From Ectocarpus siliculosus (Eukaryota > Sar > Phaeophyceae > Ectocarpales > Ectocarpaceae): 64,000 bases of DNA. Position numbers and translations under genes: made by a program. The DNA lies in the NCBI GenBank assembly GCA_000310025.1, contig FN649740.1, forward strand, positions 2,466,831 to 2,530,830, written 5' to 3'. Shown piece by piece: positions 48,701-59,767 of this stretch; the stretch's first letter is position 1, and each line of letters begins with the position of its first letter. The notes beneath the pieces are model-generated. The model saw only the letters and a list, made by a program, of their open reading frames with translations. It made no database searches and had not been told where the DNA came from.

Positions 48701-51700
48701 GTTGCCGCGTTGGTCATCTCCCAGTCCGACACCATTCCTGGTCCCCCCCCCGACAGATAGCCCTCTTCCGCTTGCACGCCGTACGCGTTCATGTCTGTAT
48801 GTAATCCTCCGCGGGTGGCTTTCTCCTTGACGCCTTTGTCCTCCTCGAGTGCAGCGAACGTCTGGAACTCCCGTTTGCGGATGCGCTGTCGTGCCCTGCG
48901 GGGGTAGTGGGATTGAACGGCGGGTTGCGGAATATCTCAGGAGAAGCCGGTGTGGACAAATTAATCTTGGGCGTAGGTTCGTGTTTCTAATGCTGATGAT
49001 GTTGAAAAAGCGAGTACCCCGCCCTACCCTCCCGACCGTAGGCACCGAACCGAGTCCTTGTGGCGTAGCCAGGACCTCTCAAGTCGGGGCTACTTTTTTT
49101 TTAGGCGAGGAAGATATCCCGCGCTTTCGTGACAGGGAACATTGTTGTGCTACAATATATTCGCAAGCATGGATTTGGTTGAGAATCATGTCTCGGTAAC
49201 GTCTTCAGAAACTGAACGGACCGCTCTGCCGCCGCAAGCGCCCACTTCTCCTTGAACAGGTTGGCCAAGCGCAATTCAACATCCGCGGCATCCTCGCCGC
49301 CGCCACCACCGTTATTATTTTTCTTGCTTCTCTTCGAAGAAAACGCGCCCCCGCCTTCCGTTTTGAAAGTCTCGATGGCACGCTCTAGTTCGGCGATCCG
49401 AAGGTTCACGGTCCGAAGATGTGCCTGGAATTGTGCGATATGATGCGGATTACGGGTTTACGTGGTTGCCAACCAAGTAGTTATCGTCCAATGTCAAAAC
49501 CTGGTTACGTCGGAAGAAACTTGCTCTTGAACCGCAGTCCTGCCCCGCCATACGCAAACGAGCCTTGGTTGACAGCCGAGGGAGGCTTTGCACACTACTA
49601 TCATCTTGCCATCTTGTTTTCTTTGCACTCCAAACAATGTTCAAGTGAAGGGATTTTCCACTTAACAAGGTAGCGATTATCCGCATCAACGTATTCACCG
49701 AACTCTAACCCAATACCCTATTCTTTCCATGTACATCCTGCCAACCCCCCACCAAGATGAAACACCTGGTAGTCACGGTGCGCCGAACGTTTCTCCGTAT
49801 GAGACGTATCACACAAGTTTAACCCAACGAGAGGGGGCCTGAAGGAAGGCGTGTCTGCAAAACACGTGGCCAATTTTTGGATTTGCCGAGACTTCCGTCG
49901 CCCACTATTTACCCTTCCCCCGCTCGCCCAGCTGCTAAGAACGAACAGCGGTGCCGAGGACCACAAGCCTGGAAAATTAACCCCCCCCGAACCCGAGCGA
50001 CTCATACCTCGACGTTCCAGTCTCCAAAGTGTTGCGCTTACATGCGGGTCCGCGCGAAGCTCCTTGGCCTCGTCTTGTCTCCCCCCGTTCTGGGCGTCGT
50101 ACACTTGCAGCAGGAGCATCCCCGACGCTCGAGCCTTGGGGTGGTCAACTCCGAACGTCTGGTCGCGAGAGGTTGCACATGTAGAAAGTACTTACTCGGT
50201 GAGAAGTGCACTGGTCTTGCCTATAGGTGCTTGATTTCAACCGCAGAGTAGAAGCGGACGAATACCCAGATCCGCGTTCATGGATCCACAAGATCAGCGG
50301 CGTGCCCCACTCTCGGAACGTTGATAAATGTACGCCTTGCAAACAAGATGAGGGCTGGTTCCCTGGTATCTCTCCCCATAACGGCCAGGGTGCTACAATG
50401 TGTCGTGCCATGTGCGTGATGCGAATGCACCCCCGACTTGGCACAAAAGGGAGCGCAGGCGAAATCCACAGCAAGTTAACAGCCGTCAAGATCGTCTAGA
50501 ACGGCTTGTCTTAGCCTTTGGTGATATAGCGCCGAGGGGTGGAGAAGGAAGACTCGTGGTGGCGCTCACCGGGGCGATTTAGCAACTGCTGAATAATATG
50601 GGTGTCCTTCCCTTGGTCATGTCCGGAACTCACCGCCGATCGAATCGAAAACGCCTGCTGAAGAAGAACTTCGGCCGACAGGTAGTCCACCATAGAGTCG
50701 TCGAACCTTTGCAACCGCGATCGCAGGATCACATGACAGCGGATGGTGACGAAGTAGCGGATTCAACCGAGGGAATCGCACTGAACGAGTTGGTTGACGC
50801 TATAACCACCGCTAGGTGCTGTTTCGTGGCTATTCCAAGTACTGAGGCTGCATCTCGCCAAATGTTGAAAGCTTGCTCAAGTTGCATGAGAATTGTACTT
50901 TCAAATACGTTGTTGATGGTGCTTCGCCAAATAGTACCCAGAGCTCTTGCGAACACGTCTGGAGAAAGGATACCACCGGCTGGCTACTCACCGGTCCAAG
51001 AGATTGATGCCAGATTTGCTTCCCATGGCGACTACGGCCTCGGACGCGCTGCTCAGGTTTTGAGGCAGCGGGCATGAACAAAGGGAATAAAGGAGGGTGA
51101 GATGCAAGAGCATGTTTTGAGGAGGTGATAACAGGGTGGCCATGCCCGACTCTTTCAGGTGGTCCGTATGCTCATCATGTATCCGCGGAGGACTATGCTG
51201 AGTAATTGTCAAGGTGTTCTTTTCGATAGTTTCGGCAAGAGGGCCGTCGTACCGATACGCCGCCTCTGTTCACCAACGAAGTACCGTAGGGAAGCCATCA
51301 CGCGAAAAGAGGACACATGATTGCATTCTTGTATCGAAACTACCGTGATGTGCCCCGAGATGGTGATGAGTGGAGGACAAGGAAACAAGCCAGCAAGACA
51401 CACACGATTTATCAAACTGAACGTGACTTTACTGCGTTCTTTCTGGTAGTCTGCACGGCAGAACGCGACGATCAGGCCGACTTGGAAGGCCGCCTGGCGG
51501 GAGTTCCTTGTACCGCAAGTCGTTGCTGACTCTATGTCAATATTGAAGCAAAACCGTTGTACCCTTTCCCGGCTTGTGTTCTTACCGCTCTGTTTTGTTT
51601 AACACCAACTTGGACACGAAGAACTCCCACCCTGACCCAGTGGGAGAGCTCCCTTTCTTCAAGCCACTACCAGCACGGTATACCGGAGGCGGTGCGTTGG

Positions 51701-53302
51701 TGAGGACCTTCTTGCCTATACAAACGCAGCAGATACTGTTAGTTTGGCATCGTACCAGCCGCGCTGTAGTGTACATTTTTGCTCTTGGCATCAGCACACG
51801 CGACAACAAGTTTCTGCGGCCATGTGAGATTGAGGAATGACCTGGATAGTCCGATCTCACTTTTAAAAGTACCGTTTGCGTTGACGAAGTCCAATGCACA
51901 ACACGGCGGACGATTGGCACCCTCCCCTGTAGTATCCTGGATACCAACTCCGCCGAACAAGACGGGTGTGGCAGATTTTTTTTGCTGAACTTTGCGACGC
52001 CTAGTCCTCCTCTTCCACTGTTCGAAAGAATTTGTGGCTGAAGTCTCACCATCAAGGGAGGACGAGTATCTGGGAAGGCCGGAAGACGCCTGCGTAGACC
52101 TCCCGCCGCCACCGCCACCCCGGAGAAAGGGGCCATCCCTATCTTCTTGGGTCAGTTGGCGCTGATTGTGTGTACGCAGAATGTATGGCCCATCGTTGAG
52201 AAAGCGAGGTAAATTCAGCGGTTCAGTGTAGTCGCGCTGGACTGCGATGATGGTGAGTCGGGCCGGGAGGGCACAACATCAGCTAGGTACATAGCAGGAT
52301 GTCCAGAAGCCGCTACTACGCTCCCAGAGACGTTCGTCTTGAAAGGAGACTCGTGTATGGGGGTAGCATGGACTGCCGGCCAAATCAGTGTTCACAAATT
52401 TGCAAGTTGTTAGCGTACACAACGTGGAGGGCATGACATTCTCCAACCTGCCAAGGAAACCGACGACACCCAGTGTCGCTTGGTGGACGACATTGTTGGG
52501 AAACTTGTCTCAAGTCCTCTCTACAACCACACCGACGTATTCGTCGGCAGGCTCGCGTTAAGCTTGCCTCTCACCATCCTTCCGTCCGGTCGGCGCCGCT
52601 GCCTCGCGCTGGCTGCCCTGGTTTGCTGGTTGTTGGCGCTCTTGGCATACCAGGGCATGTCGTCCCCAAACATGACGGACGGTGACGCCCCCAACTGCGC
52701 GGTCGGCGGCATCGACAGTATTGCGAGCGGCAGACACTCGTCAGCTCTCCTCTGAAAAGCATGCTTCGTATGCAATTGCTTTGTGCACACCTTACAAAGA
52801 GGCGAGGTGCGGAAGGGAACTGTCTCCGGTGGTCACATGCCCTGCCTCTCGGCCACAGTTCGTTGCCGCTCTGAGGTGGGTAACAAGCCCAGAACGACAC
52901 AAAATTTCATGCAACTTTCTTCCACCCAGTCGACGACGTGGGTCACACGCCCGATCGAGGTCAAATACCAAATGCCCTCCCTCACCTCCTTCTTGATCCA
53001 CAGCGCGGCCTCCTCTCTCCTTTTCTCTAGCGTAGAAGGGTCTGCGCTAGCGAGCTGTCGGAGCTCCATCTCTCGAAGCAGCCACCCCGGGAACATGGCA
53101 TGGTTGCCCTCCTTACACTGCGAGTGCGGGGAAAACGGACTCGTTCCACCGCCGACCCCGCCACAACCATTAAGTTTTGAACCAAAGGAGCCGTACTTTT
53201 TTCTAGTCGACCATTCTGGAAGCGCAGCACGGCGGTTGTTGTCTGGAAGATTCCTCCGCTGGTGGACACTGAACTCCTTGAGCTCGCGCGTCCTGTCGTC
53301 GG
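26666..53302 (-). CDS. Giant TPR / SKICH / DUF4062 / STAND protein (about 3,000 aa)
   Basis: Exons in transcript order: 52986-53302, 52575-52751, 51861-52236, 51433-51525, about 50993-51048, 50634-50706, 50042-50158, 49201-49424, 48637-48895, 47981-48142, 47043-47170, 45709-46470, 45379-45544, 44766-44918, 44304-44399, 43735-43877, 42819-43047, 41838-41954, 41472-41634, 40643-40792, 40040-40164, 39658-39805, 38572-39389, 38021-38167, 37720-37856, 36843-37104, 36132-36251, 35612-35692, 35144-35239, 34616-34876, 33996-34097, 32894-33667, 32172-32487, 31663-31753, 31300-31492, 30493-30767, 29995-30075, 28868-29294, 28098-28261, 27611-27853, 26666-26858. Phases agree at every join except around the fifth exon (51.0-51.4 kb), which is unresolved. 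One intron uses a GC donor. The N-terminus lies upstream of 53302 and was not found. The role is unknown; STAND proteins are signalling switches or scaffolds. Two adjacent genes joined near 51 kb cannot be excluded. Confidence 0.8.
30453..30491 (+). repeat. SINE fragment abutting a splice donor
   Basis: Fourteen bases (gtgttttcagccgc) are identical to the SINE head seen at 5.1 kb, and 'ttttcattcgtca' differs from it at one base. The fragment ends at the GTGACG donor of the exon at 30493-30767. Similarity could be chance over so short a stretch, but the order of blocks is the same as in the SINE. Confidence 0.45.
31300..34876 (-). other. Winged-helix region split by a 180-residue low-complexity insert
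   Basis: The exon at 32894-33667 begins LSHAGLSVLELSAALRHILE and ends DWRALEPDLMQFCHK, the two ends of a STAND winged helix. They are separated by about 180 residues of Asn/Ser/Thr/Pro repeats. The following exon holds VLGRFVLRDFVTVTAVDLEC and FYYQVLADSFAKDLPGVRRA, matching the 'H..LADYF' segment that precedes the helical repeats of NPHP3-like proteins. Exons at 31300-31753 are helical (FTALADVELLYAMNGSK, FAAAVRSTFEEYYNVVSHKA). Confidence 0.6.
34166..34296. repeat. 80-bp period direct repeat in an intron
   Basis: Two copies of a block of about 51 bp begin 'agtggcagaaaggtatcaat' (34166) and 'agtggcagcaaggtaccaat' (34246) and both end 'cggtctagca' followed by 'aagttg' or 'agttg'. They lie in an intron of the large STAND gene. 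Confidence 0.75.
35144..39389 (-). other. Degenerate STAND (NACHT-like) ATPase core
   Basis: The P-loop position at 38629-38670 reads VVDQPGTGLTTALLGFL. The expected GxxGxGK[ST] lysine is absent (GTGLTT). The Walker B strand at 36251-36222 reads VLVIENPDAL, with Glu-Asn where Asp-Gly or Asp-Asp is usual. It is followed by NPLAWLPPELPPHVK, a hallmark of NPHP3/TEP1-type NACHT modules. Long Ala-rich and Asp/Gly-rich insertions separate the motifs. A Lys-less P-loop normally weakens nucleotide binding, so a non-hydrolysing scaffold is inferred rather than shown. Confidence 0.7.
39658..43047 (-). other. DUF4062 domain
   Basis: The exon at 42819-43047 carries EFTLYLSTRWDMMLERAAFR followed by a predicted strand, VTFGFIDARSDLDVE. 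This matches the DUF4062 opening 'FISSTFRDM..ER..L' seen ahead of NACHT domains in NPHP3- and TEP1-type proteins. The next exons continue the family order: RCCPYFVCCLGE then GNPWLK (41838-41954), TVTDLEVLSGFLLP (41472-41634), TEHAFFYTR (40040-40164) and a Lys-rich helix (39658-39805). Function of DUF4062 is not established; it is thought to be a sensor or effector module beside STAND ATPases. Confidence 0.75.
47191..47245. repeat. Short tandem duplication, 30-bp period
   Basis: 'gattacatgcatcacaatct' and 'ggttacatgcatcacaaact' repeat with a 30-bp period just inside an intron of the large gene, next to the acceptor of exon 47043-47170. Confidence 0.7.
47604..47677 (+). tRNA. tRNA-Val (anticodon GAC)
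   Basis: A full 74-nt cloverleaf: acceptor GCTCCGA / TTGGAGT (two G-U pairs), D-stem GTC/GAC, anticodon stem CCACC/GGTGG with loop TTGACAT, variable AGGTC, T-stem GCGGG/CCCGC with loop TTCGAAC, discriminator A. The anticodon GAC is at 47638-47640. The internal boxes are TGGTCTAGTTGG (A) and GGTTCGAAC (B). A run of six T at 47680-47685 is the RNA polymerase III terminator. No intron. It lies antisense inside an intron of the large STAND gene (47171-47980). Eukaryotic valine boxes are usually read by AAC (inosine), so G34 is less common. Confidence 0.93.
47680..47685 (+). terminator. Pol III terminator of tRNA-Val
   Basis: Six consecutive T residues start two bases after the tRNA discriminator base, a standard RNA polymerase III stop. 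Confidence 0.85.
50042..53302 (-). other. N-terminal region with kinesin-light-chain-type TPR
   Basis: The first three exons found are charged or low complexity (RTRELKEFSVHQRRNLPDNN, PLNLPRFLNDGPYILRTHNQ). The TPR is clear at 50042-50706: YLSAEVLLQQAFSIRSA joins in phase to TFGVDHPKARASGM and GGRQDEAKELRADPH, matching the KLC repeat pattern of an 'AE.LL..AL.I' helix followed by 'FG.DHP'. Such TPRs bind peptides or partner proteins. Only about one and a half repeats are visible, so neighbouring repeats may be diverged or in missed exons. Confidence 0.7.
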
Positions 53303-55376
53303 CTGTGTATCAGAGGTTCGTGGCGGGTTTGTCGGAGAACAAGGCGATGGAGGTATGGTGCCGTCGGTTTATGCTCTGCATGTCCGTGTTTGTCGGCGGC
53401 TTGCACTACGAGCATACGAGTGCCCTACGAGGTACCGGTAAAACTCCAGCGCCAACTATCACCGTCTTCACTGGGATGTTTGGTAGTACCAGGTCAGAGA
53501 GGGTGAAGGGATCTTTTCGACGGAGATCAGAGTACAAGTTGGTCATAAGCACCGGTGCTACAGGCTGATCTCGCTTGCTGCCCGAGGCTTGCCTGTGTTC
53601 CTGCCCCCCTTCAGTCCATGGAGGTGGCGAAGCGTGCGTCTGCTGTTGATCTCACGACGAGGGAGAAGCGCTGACTGTGGTCGACCAAGCGGATGGTGAG
53701 CCGCGTGGCGGAAGCTGTCAAGAATTATCTCGACCTCGTGGCTGGGGCAGCGATTTAGGGAAACCCACTTTTGGATGTTGGACATGTCGTCGGGCATGAA
53801 GGCAGGGACCACCAAGGAGAATAGAGGGAGACACAACGTCTGGTCAGATCGTTTGCACAAGCACTACCACAGCTGTAGTGTGCGCCGTTCTTGTTTGGCG
53901 GTCGTACCATGAAAGCAATTGGTGTGCTCACCATGAAACATGAACTCATGCAATGCATGGGATACTCACAAGACCGCCAGAACATGGGTGAAGATTTTGT
54001 TCAATAGCAACAGAATACGTTCAGCACATAGAGAGAGGCAGTTTTCGTTGTGTTTTTGGGGAAACCCACATGACAGTTCGAACGGCATCACAACGTAAAA
54101 GCAGGTGTTGTCGGGGACACCTCAATACCGAAAGTGAACAAACATTTGGACTTGGCGTGAATGTTGGTGCACACAAATTACGAACGGCGATATATTTTTT
54201 GTTTTATGCTGGATGTGGAGACTATCTCTCCCCGCCAACATTTGAGCACACGGAGAATCGCCATGCATCGACTACAATACTTCGGGTTGTCAGTATGAGC
54301 GAGGTGTGCCTGTAGGTTGTAAGATGCCATAACAAATAGTCGAACTGCTGTTGTGTGTGTGTGCGGCGGTTCCCAACCTAGTACGGTGATGCCCGCCCAG
54401 CCGAGTATTTTGTGGCTTCCCAAAACAAATCAAATTGTCGACGGGGGTGTTGCGGTGGGTGTGTGGTATCTCATGTGGTCAAAGACGATGTATAACTGCT
54501 GTGGATTTTTAGTGTACTGCGAGTACAGCGTAGTTGTTTTATGTTCTACAGTAGCTCGTGTTGACCCGCAAAAATAGGTATCACTACATGTACGCATATG
54601 TACCAAGAACAACGCGGTAATGTGCGGGGGGGTGTTATTTTACATATATATGTATGTATGTATGTGGGTGTGTTGTCTTGTGCGGTATATACGGTGGTGA
54701 AAGCAAACCGTCACACAGACTCATGTACGTCCAGGAGGTGTCACTCAAACTTGACTGGTAAGGCAACACATCATTTCCTCGAGAGTGTTGAGTGGGCAGC
54801 AGTAGTGTAGTTAACCTACATGCAATACAACAGCAGTGTAGTCTTCAGTCAACGTCAATATGACTCCACACACCTCGGCTGTGTTGGGTGTGTAGCGGTT
54901 GGCGTCCACCTTAGTGCGCTCTCGTGCTTGATGGCTGGTGGAAGTCATGATCGGTGACACCCGCACGAGATGTATCCCGTGCGGTGGGCAAATGTTCAGC
55001 CGGGTGGCATGCCGAGGGAGAGAGATAAAGGGACAGAGAAGAAGATAAAACGTAACGGAAATTGTATCTTCGTCTCGTCGGCGCGGCTGCTGCTACTACT
55101 GTTTCATGCGGAGTTCGGCATTTTATTCGCAGCACACGCATCACAAGGTCTCATGAATAAAGGACACAGGGTACAATATGCATGGGGCGTGTCTTAGCCA
55201 CACAGCCATGAAGTATGGAATGGGACACATTCAGAAACATTGTATGTGTGCGCGTTCCCTACCAACAGAACACGATGACCCTACAATACCAACTCCCTCC
55301 ACAGCACACCTGTCGCAGATCGCAGATCCACTATTATCCACCAACCAGCTCCTTGTACCACACAGCAGGGACTGCC
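53303..55376. other. Unresolved 5' end of the STAND gene and divergent promoter region
   Basis: On the minus strand, open segments near 53440-53600 (LRRKDPFTLSDLVLPNIPVK) and 53640-53850 (MSNIQKWVSLNRCPSHEVEI; ATRLTIRLVDHSQRFSLV followed by GTGAGA) look coding and may be upstream exons of the large gene, but I could not link them in one consistent phase. From about 53.9 kb to the carrier start codon I see no gene; this should contain the promoters of both divergent genes. A short TATG repeat lies near 54645-54665. Confidence 0.4.
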
Positions 55377-58300
55377 ATGACCCCAAAACCTGGTGTCGGA
55401 CCCTCCGATGGGATTCCCACAGCCGTGAGGTTTGGGGTTGCCGGTGCGAGCGGGATCTCCGCGTGGATGTTCGTGCATCCAATGGATGTTCTCAAGGTCA
55501 GTTTGCACGAATATTCGGCAGTAGACCAGAGACTACAGCAGTAGTACTGCTGGAGTGGCATCCACCCTTGATCTCGTGGAATTCGCCCTTTGATACGTGA
55601 AGATAAACTCTCATAGCCGGACCCCTCTATTTGTCAATGCCTTCATGTAATTTCCCGTGCCAAGAGTTCTACCTGTGCCCGACAGCAGTGCCACCGCAGC
55701 GATCCCGTTCATCAAAACTCACCCAAAAAATGTTCTGCTACAGAAGTAGCTGTAGTGTAGAGCTAATTCCGCCGCATTTCTTCCCCCCGTCACCCGGTCA
55801 CACACACCTACCGCACCGCCGTTCGTACTCTATATACGTTGGGGAGCAGAACCACACCGCGTACCCTTATATGTAAATGTGATGGCTTCCTGCAGTACCA
55901 TGAGCCTGTAGTGTTGTTAGAGAAGACGGTGGGCCACCTCGTTCAAAAAAAGGTGGTGTGCGCAGACTCACCGTCAAAGAGCAGCACCCCGGTATGATCT
56001 GTTCGGTAAGATGGGCCAACCACACAAGGAGAAGACCTACAACCATTTCAAAAGAGTCTTGTATAAGCTAGCAGGTGGATTTCCGTGCACTCTACTTGTA
56101 CGGGATAAAGCTGCTGTTGTCTTGAGACACTAAAAGTATAAACGAGCACGAAGAGAAAAATTACATATCAGTATCATAATTCGCCTCGATTTTTGCCCCG
56201 ATAAGGAGGGCTCGTCGGAATCACCGCATGTCATTCATGTTCCTTCTTGCACATCTCGTGACGCCATGCGCTATTGAAGTAGCGGCTGGCCGTCCCTACC
56301 TACCATTTACACACACCACCCCAACATGTGTTGACTTCCCGCCGCAGGTTCGCATGCAGCTCGGGGCCGGCGCCGGGCACCCCATGGCGGCCGCGAAGCT
56401 TGTCTACGGGGAGAGCGGGCTGAGGGGCATGTACGCGGGGCTGTCGGCGGCGGTGACCAGGCAGGCCGTCTACACCACGCTGAGAGTCGGGCTGTACGAC
56501 TGGATACGGGTGAGGGAGGGAGTAGAGCCTGGAAAGGTTGGGCCGGCCGGAAATGCGCCGAGAACGGCGGGGTAGCCAGCGATGGACAAAGCAGTCACAG
56601 GCAGCAGTTGTTGTCGCCCGGATTTTTTCGCCCCCGAATTCTGATCAGCCATGTTTTTCGCTTGTCTCTCTTCGTTGTCGGAACCCTGCTCTGCTGCTTG
56701 CACGTTTGCGGTAAGGGCGACACGTGGAAAAGGAGCGAGTCTCCCCTTACCTCTCTCTGGGTGTTGCCAGCTAGGGCGCGTGCCATAAGCCTCACGTTCG
56801 ACCTCTGTAACAATAGTACAACCTGTGTCCGTCAAACGTTTAGCGACGTGAGACGCGAATTGTTTTTGGTGGCACCGCGCTGACGCCCGCTGCCCGTCCT
56901 CCACTACCCCGTCCTGCTTGCCACCACCACTGCACTTGGACGCCGTTCTCGGTGTCGCAACGTGGCTTCTTTTTTCGCCTACTCGTCGTCCATGGAATCG
57001 AGAGTCTTCCTCTCTCATCCGAAAATCTTTGTTACTCTCCTTCCTTTTGCAGGATCACGCGGTACATAAGTTCGTCAAGCAGGAGGACATAAACGTCTTG
57101 CACAGAGCTGCAGTCGGCCTCACGGCGGGCGGTATCGCCTCCTTCATGTGCTGCCCCATAGAGGTAAATATATTATTGTTCTTGTTTGTCTTGTGTTTTG
57201 TTTTCATTCGGCGTTTTAATCGTGCAACGTCGTTTTGATCAACATCGTGCACGTGAGCTGCCAACCCCTTGAGCTCCCGTGCACAGATATAGATTTGTCT
57301 TACTTCTGCAGGTTGTTCTTTGTTGCTACATCGCCAGCGGTGATTGCTTTGCAGCGACGCTCTTGTGTGTGTCCTCGTTGCGTTCTATGCCTGTTGTTCC
57401 ACGGTAAAATTTCGACCACAAACCGTATCTACCGGGGGGGCGCAGGTGTGCATGGTGCGGATGCAGTCCGACGCCCGCCTCCCGCAGGCAGATCGACTGG
57501 GCTACAAGCACATCGGGGACGCACTTTTCCGCATCGCCAAGGAGGAAGGGGTGCGGACGTACTGGCGAGGGGCGACGCCCACGGGTAAGGTTACAGACGC
57601 AGGTGTAGTGGGGGAACAGTTGGACAGTGTAGACACACACACACACATTTTTGAACTGTATCATTAGTTCTTAATTTTCAACTTTTGAGACGTCGTATTG
57701 GAGGGAGGCGCAACGACCCTTAACTAGTTTATAGGAGGATCGAGGAACTCAACAGTTTATAGTAGGGTGGGAGGATCAGTATCAAACACCACAATGTGCG
57801 ACGCTGCGTATCTTGTTACTCGTTTGAAGATGATGCGGGACGCTAGTGTTTTGTCCTCGCGCGTGGCGGCTAGACGCTTGCTGCTGGCGGGGCTACCTAA
57901 CTTATGAAAAAGCGACAGATTTTCAGGTATCCACCTGGAGCTTGAAGCCGCAACGTGGACACGGGGTCGTCGTGTTGGCCTACAACAACCGCTTTACCCT
58001 GTGTCCCTTCTGTGCTTGCGCAACAACGAAGACAAGGTCAGCTGCCCATGTTCCTCCTTGGTTTGTGCCTGATCGTTGGCGTGAAACGTTAACGGTTGAG
58101 CAGTCTCGCGGGCCATGGTGGTGTCCATGACACAGCTGGGGACGTACGATCAGGCCAAGACCGTGCTCCTGCCCATCCTGGGGGACAACAAGGGGTTGCA
58201 CCTCGCCTCCGCGCTGACGGCGGCGGTGGTATACTCCTACGCCTCGCTTCCCTTGGTGAGTGTGCTTGACCACGGTTGGCTTTCTATCAGTACCGTGGAA

Positions 58301-59767
58301 ATTACCGCCGCCCGGTGTGCGTGTCGGCTTTTGGACCAGCAGGAGAATGCTCGATCAGATACGGGGGGGGGTGTTGACGTGATGAACCAGGATGCGACGT
58401 ACACGTACACCACGAAGCTTAACGTGTAGCCAGCAGTCGGGGCGAAAGGCGAGGGTTGCGGTAGCCGTTCAAGACCACCGGTATTCATTAAGGCTGTAAG
58501 GCCTCCGGCGTATCGTTTAGATACGACGTTCTACCCAAGATTGCCGCGCCCGCGAACCAATGCCTTCAACAAGGGTGCCCGCGCGGGCAAACTCAGGCAG
58601 GCTCTTGCAGGTTTCGTTCACATTCCGCCAATTCCGCCAACGATTATCGCATCTTCTCGCGCGATGAACACACGCGATTTTGCCCGGAACAGCAATGATA
58701 CAACGCAGGAAGGGCGCGACCAACCCATGGTTTCTCAAATCAATCCCCTCGGTTGTTTCCCCTCATCCCTTTTGTTTGTTTTTGGCGGGCAGGACTCAGC
58801 TAAGACTCGGATGCAGAGCCAGGCGGCGAGCACGGACGGGAAGCCGCTCAAGTACACGTCGACGCTGCAGACCCTGTCCCACGTCGCCAAGTCGGAGGGA
58901 TTCTTCAGCCTCTGGAAGGGTTTCACCCCGTACTTCTTGCGCTCGGGCACGCACACGGTGCGGTGGAATTATATTATAGTAGGAGATCCGAAGAGTTGGG
59001 AGGCGTTTTTCTCGTTTCTAAGTTAATTGTTCGTCCACCGTAAAAGCGGAGCACTATGTTTTATTTTTATTTTCGAACCTGGCTATCAAACGGGCCCCGG
59101 TTTTAAAGGTTGGGAGGGGGGCGGCGAGGGAAGAAGACCGGGCGGGGATGATGGAGGTTTTTCTTTGAGAGTATTGCGGGTTCTTTCTTTCGGCGACGTT
59201 GGTACAGCACCAGCACCAGCAGCAGCGTCGGTATCTGGCCGTGAGAACTTCGGTGGTAGATGGGAGGGCGTTTCTGTGCGGGAGTCGGTAGCGGCGTCGC
59301 GCAGCACATTCTGCAAATCCCGCAGAATGACTCCTAGCACATACCGTAGTGGTTTGGTTCAGTATCCATTTATGACTCATTGCACTATGTCGCCAGGTTC
59401 AATAACCATTTGCTGGCCCGCGTGCGCTCGAGTCTCGTACACGGGTAAACGGGGGGGGTAAGGCTACCCCCATCCCTCACCCTCTTCCCCTCAATTCCCA
59501 CGGATGGAAAGAGAGCGAGAGAAAGAGGGACTGACGGTCCTGAGAGTAGGTGCTCCCAGAATGTTGTGGCATTCATCCACCTTCGAAGCAAGAGGTCGGC
59601 CGTTATCCCTCACCTGGATCTATCCCAATCCTTCCTCCCTCTTGGCGGGCTCGTCCCTGCACTCTTTGACCCTCCTGTTCTTTTGTCCCGCTGACCCCCA
59701 GGTCTTGATGTTCATGTTCAAGGAGGAGTACACGCGCCTGGTTGGAGCCTACTACGGCACCTCTTAG
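55377..59767 (+). CDS. Mitochondrial 2-oxoglutarate/malate carrier (SLC25A11-like)
   Basis: Inner-membrane antiporter of the mitochondrial carrier family. Exons: 55377-55496, 56348-56509, 57053-57163, 57446-57584, 58104-58255, 58793-58957, 59702-59767; all GT-AG, in phase, 304 aa, a normal length for the family. The three repeat signatures are HPMDVLKVRMQL, CPIEVCMVRMQS and LPLDSAKTRMQS. The second has Met in place of the usual Lys/Arg, as in animal OGC (PAEVALIRM). Other OGC-type segments are GYKHIGDALFRIAKEEGV, YWRGATPTVSRAMV, QLGTYDQAK and EGFFSLWKGFTPYF, then GTHTVLMFMFKEEY. Substrate is inferred from this similarity to the OGC subgroup rather than to dicarboxylate or uncoupling carriers. 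The start MTPKPGVG is the first Met before the first helix. Confidence 0.93.

Larger units (their letters stand above)
43735..49424 (-). other. Coiled coil and two SKICH domains
   Basis: The exon at 49201-49424 encodes a charged coiled coil (LRIAELERAIETFK, LRLANLFKEKWALAAAERS). SKICH 1 spans 47043-45379. It opens GERFTVRYSYHHRDK, continues PAKDWVGLFLLGDELPP, is interrupted by about 215 Ala/Ser/Thr/Gly-rich residues, and closes EGVYVVRYFLGGSGCCVAQS. SKICH 2 spans 44766-43735: FEVAYRFNYSTAVPTGDWLG, then LPGKYAVHAFL and AVAGSTAMFEC. The signature 'P..DWIG' plus 'LP..Y.fRYL' plus 'V..S..F' is that of SKICH domains (TAX1BP1, CALCOCO and inositol 5-phosphatases), which serve in membrane or partner targeting. 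Assignment is by motif only. Confidence 0.7.

Noticed and set aside
50729-50956. Open frame with LEQAFNIWRDAASVLGI as an extra TPR exon
   Set aside because: The exon before it (ending at 50993) and the one after (starting at 50706) join in phase without it and give a continuous TPR, so it is treated as intron.
52783-53568. 261-codon plus-strand open frame
   Set aside because: It is the antisense shadow of the in-phase minus-strand exons at 52575-53302, which have proper splice sites and helical, charged products.
57128-57484. Missing Lys/Arg in the second carrier signature taken as a defect
   Set aside because: The same substitution is found in animal 2-oxoglutarate carriers (PAEVALIRM), so it is a subgroup feature, not damage.
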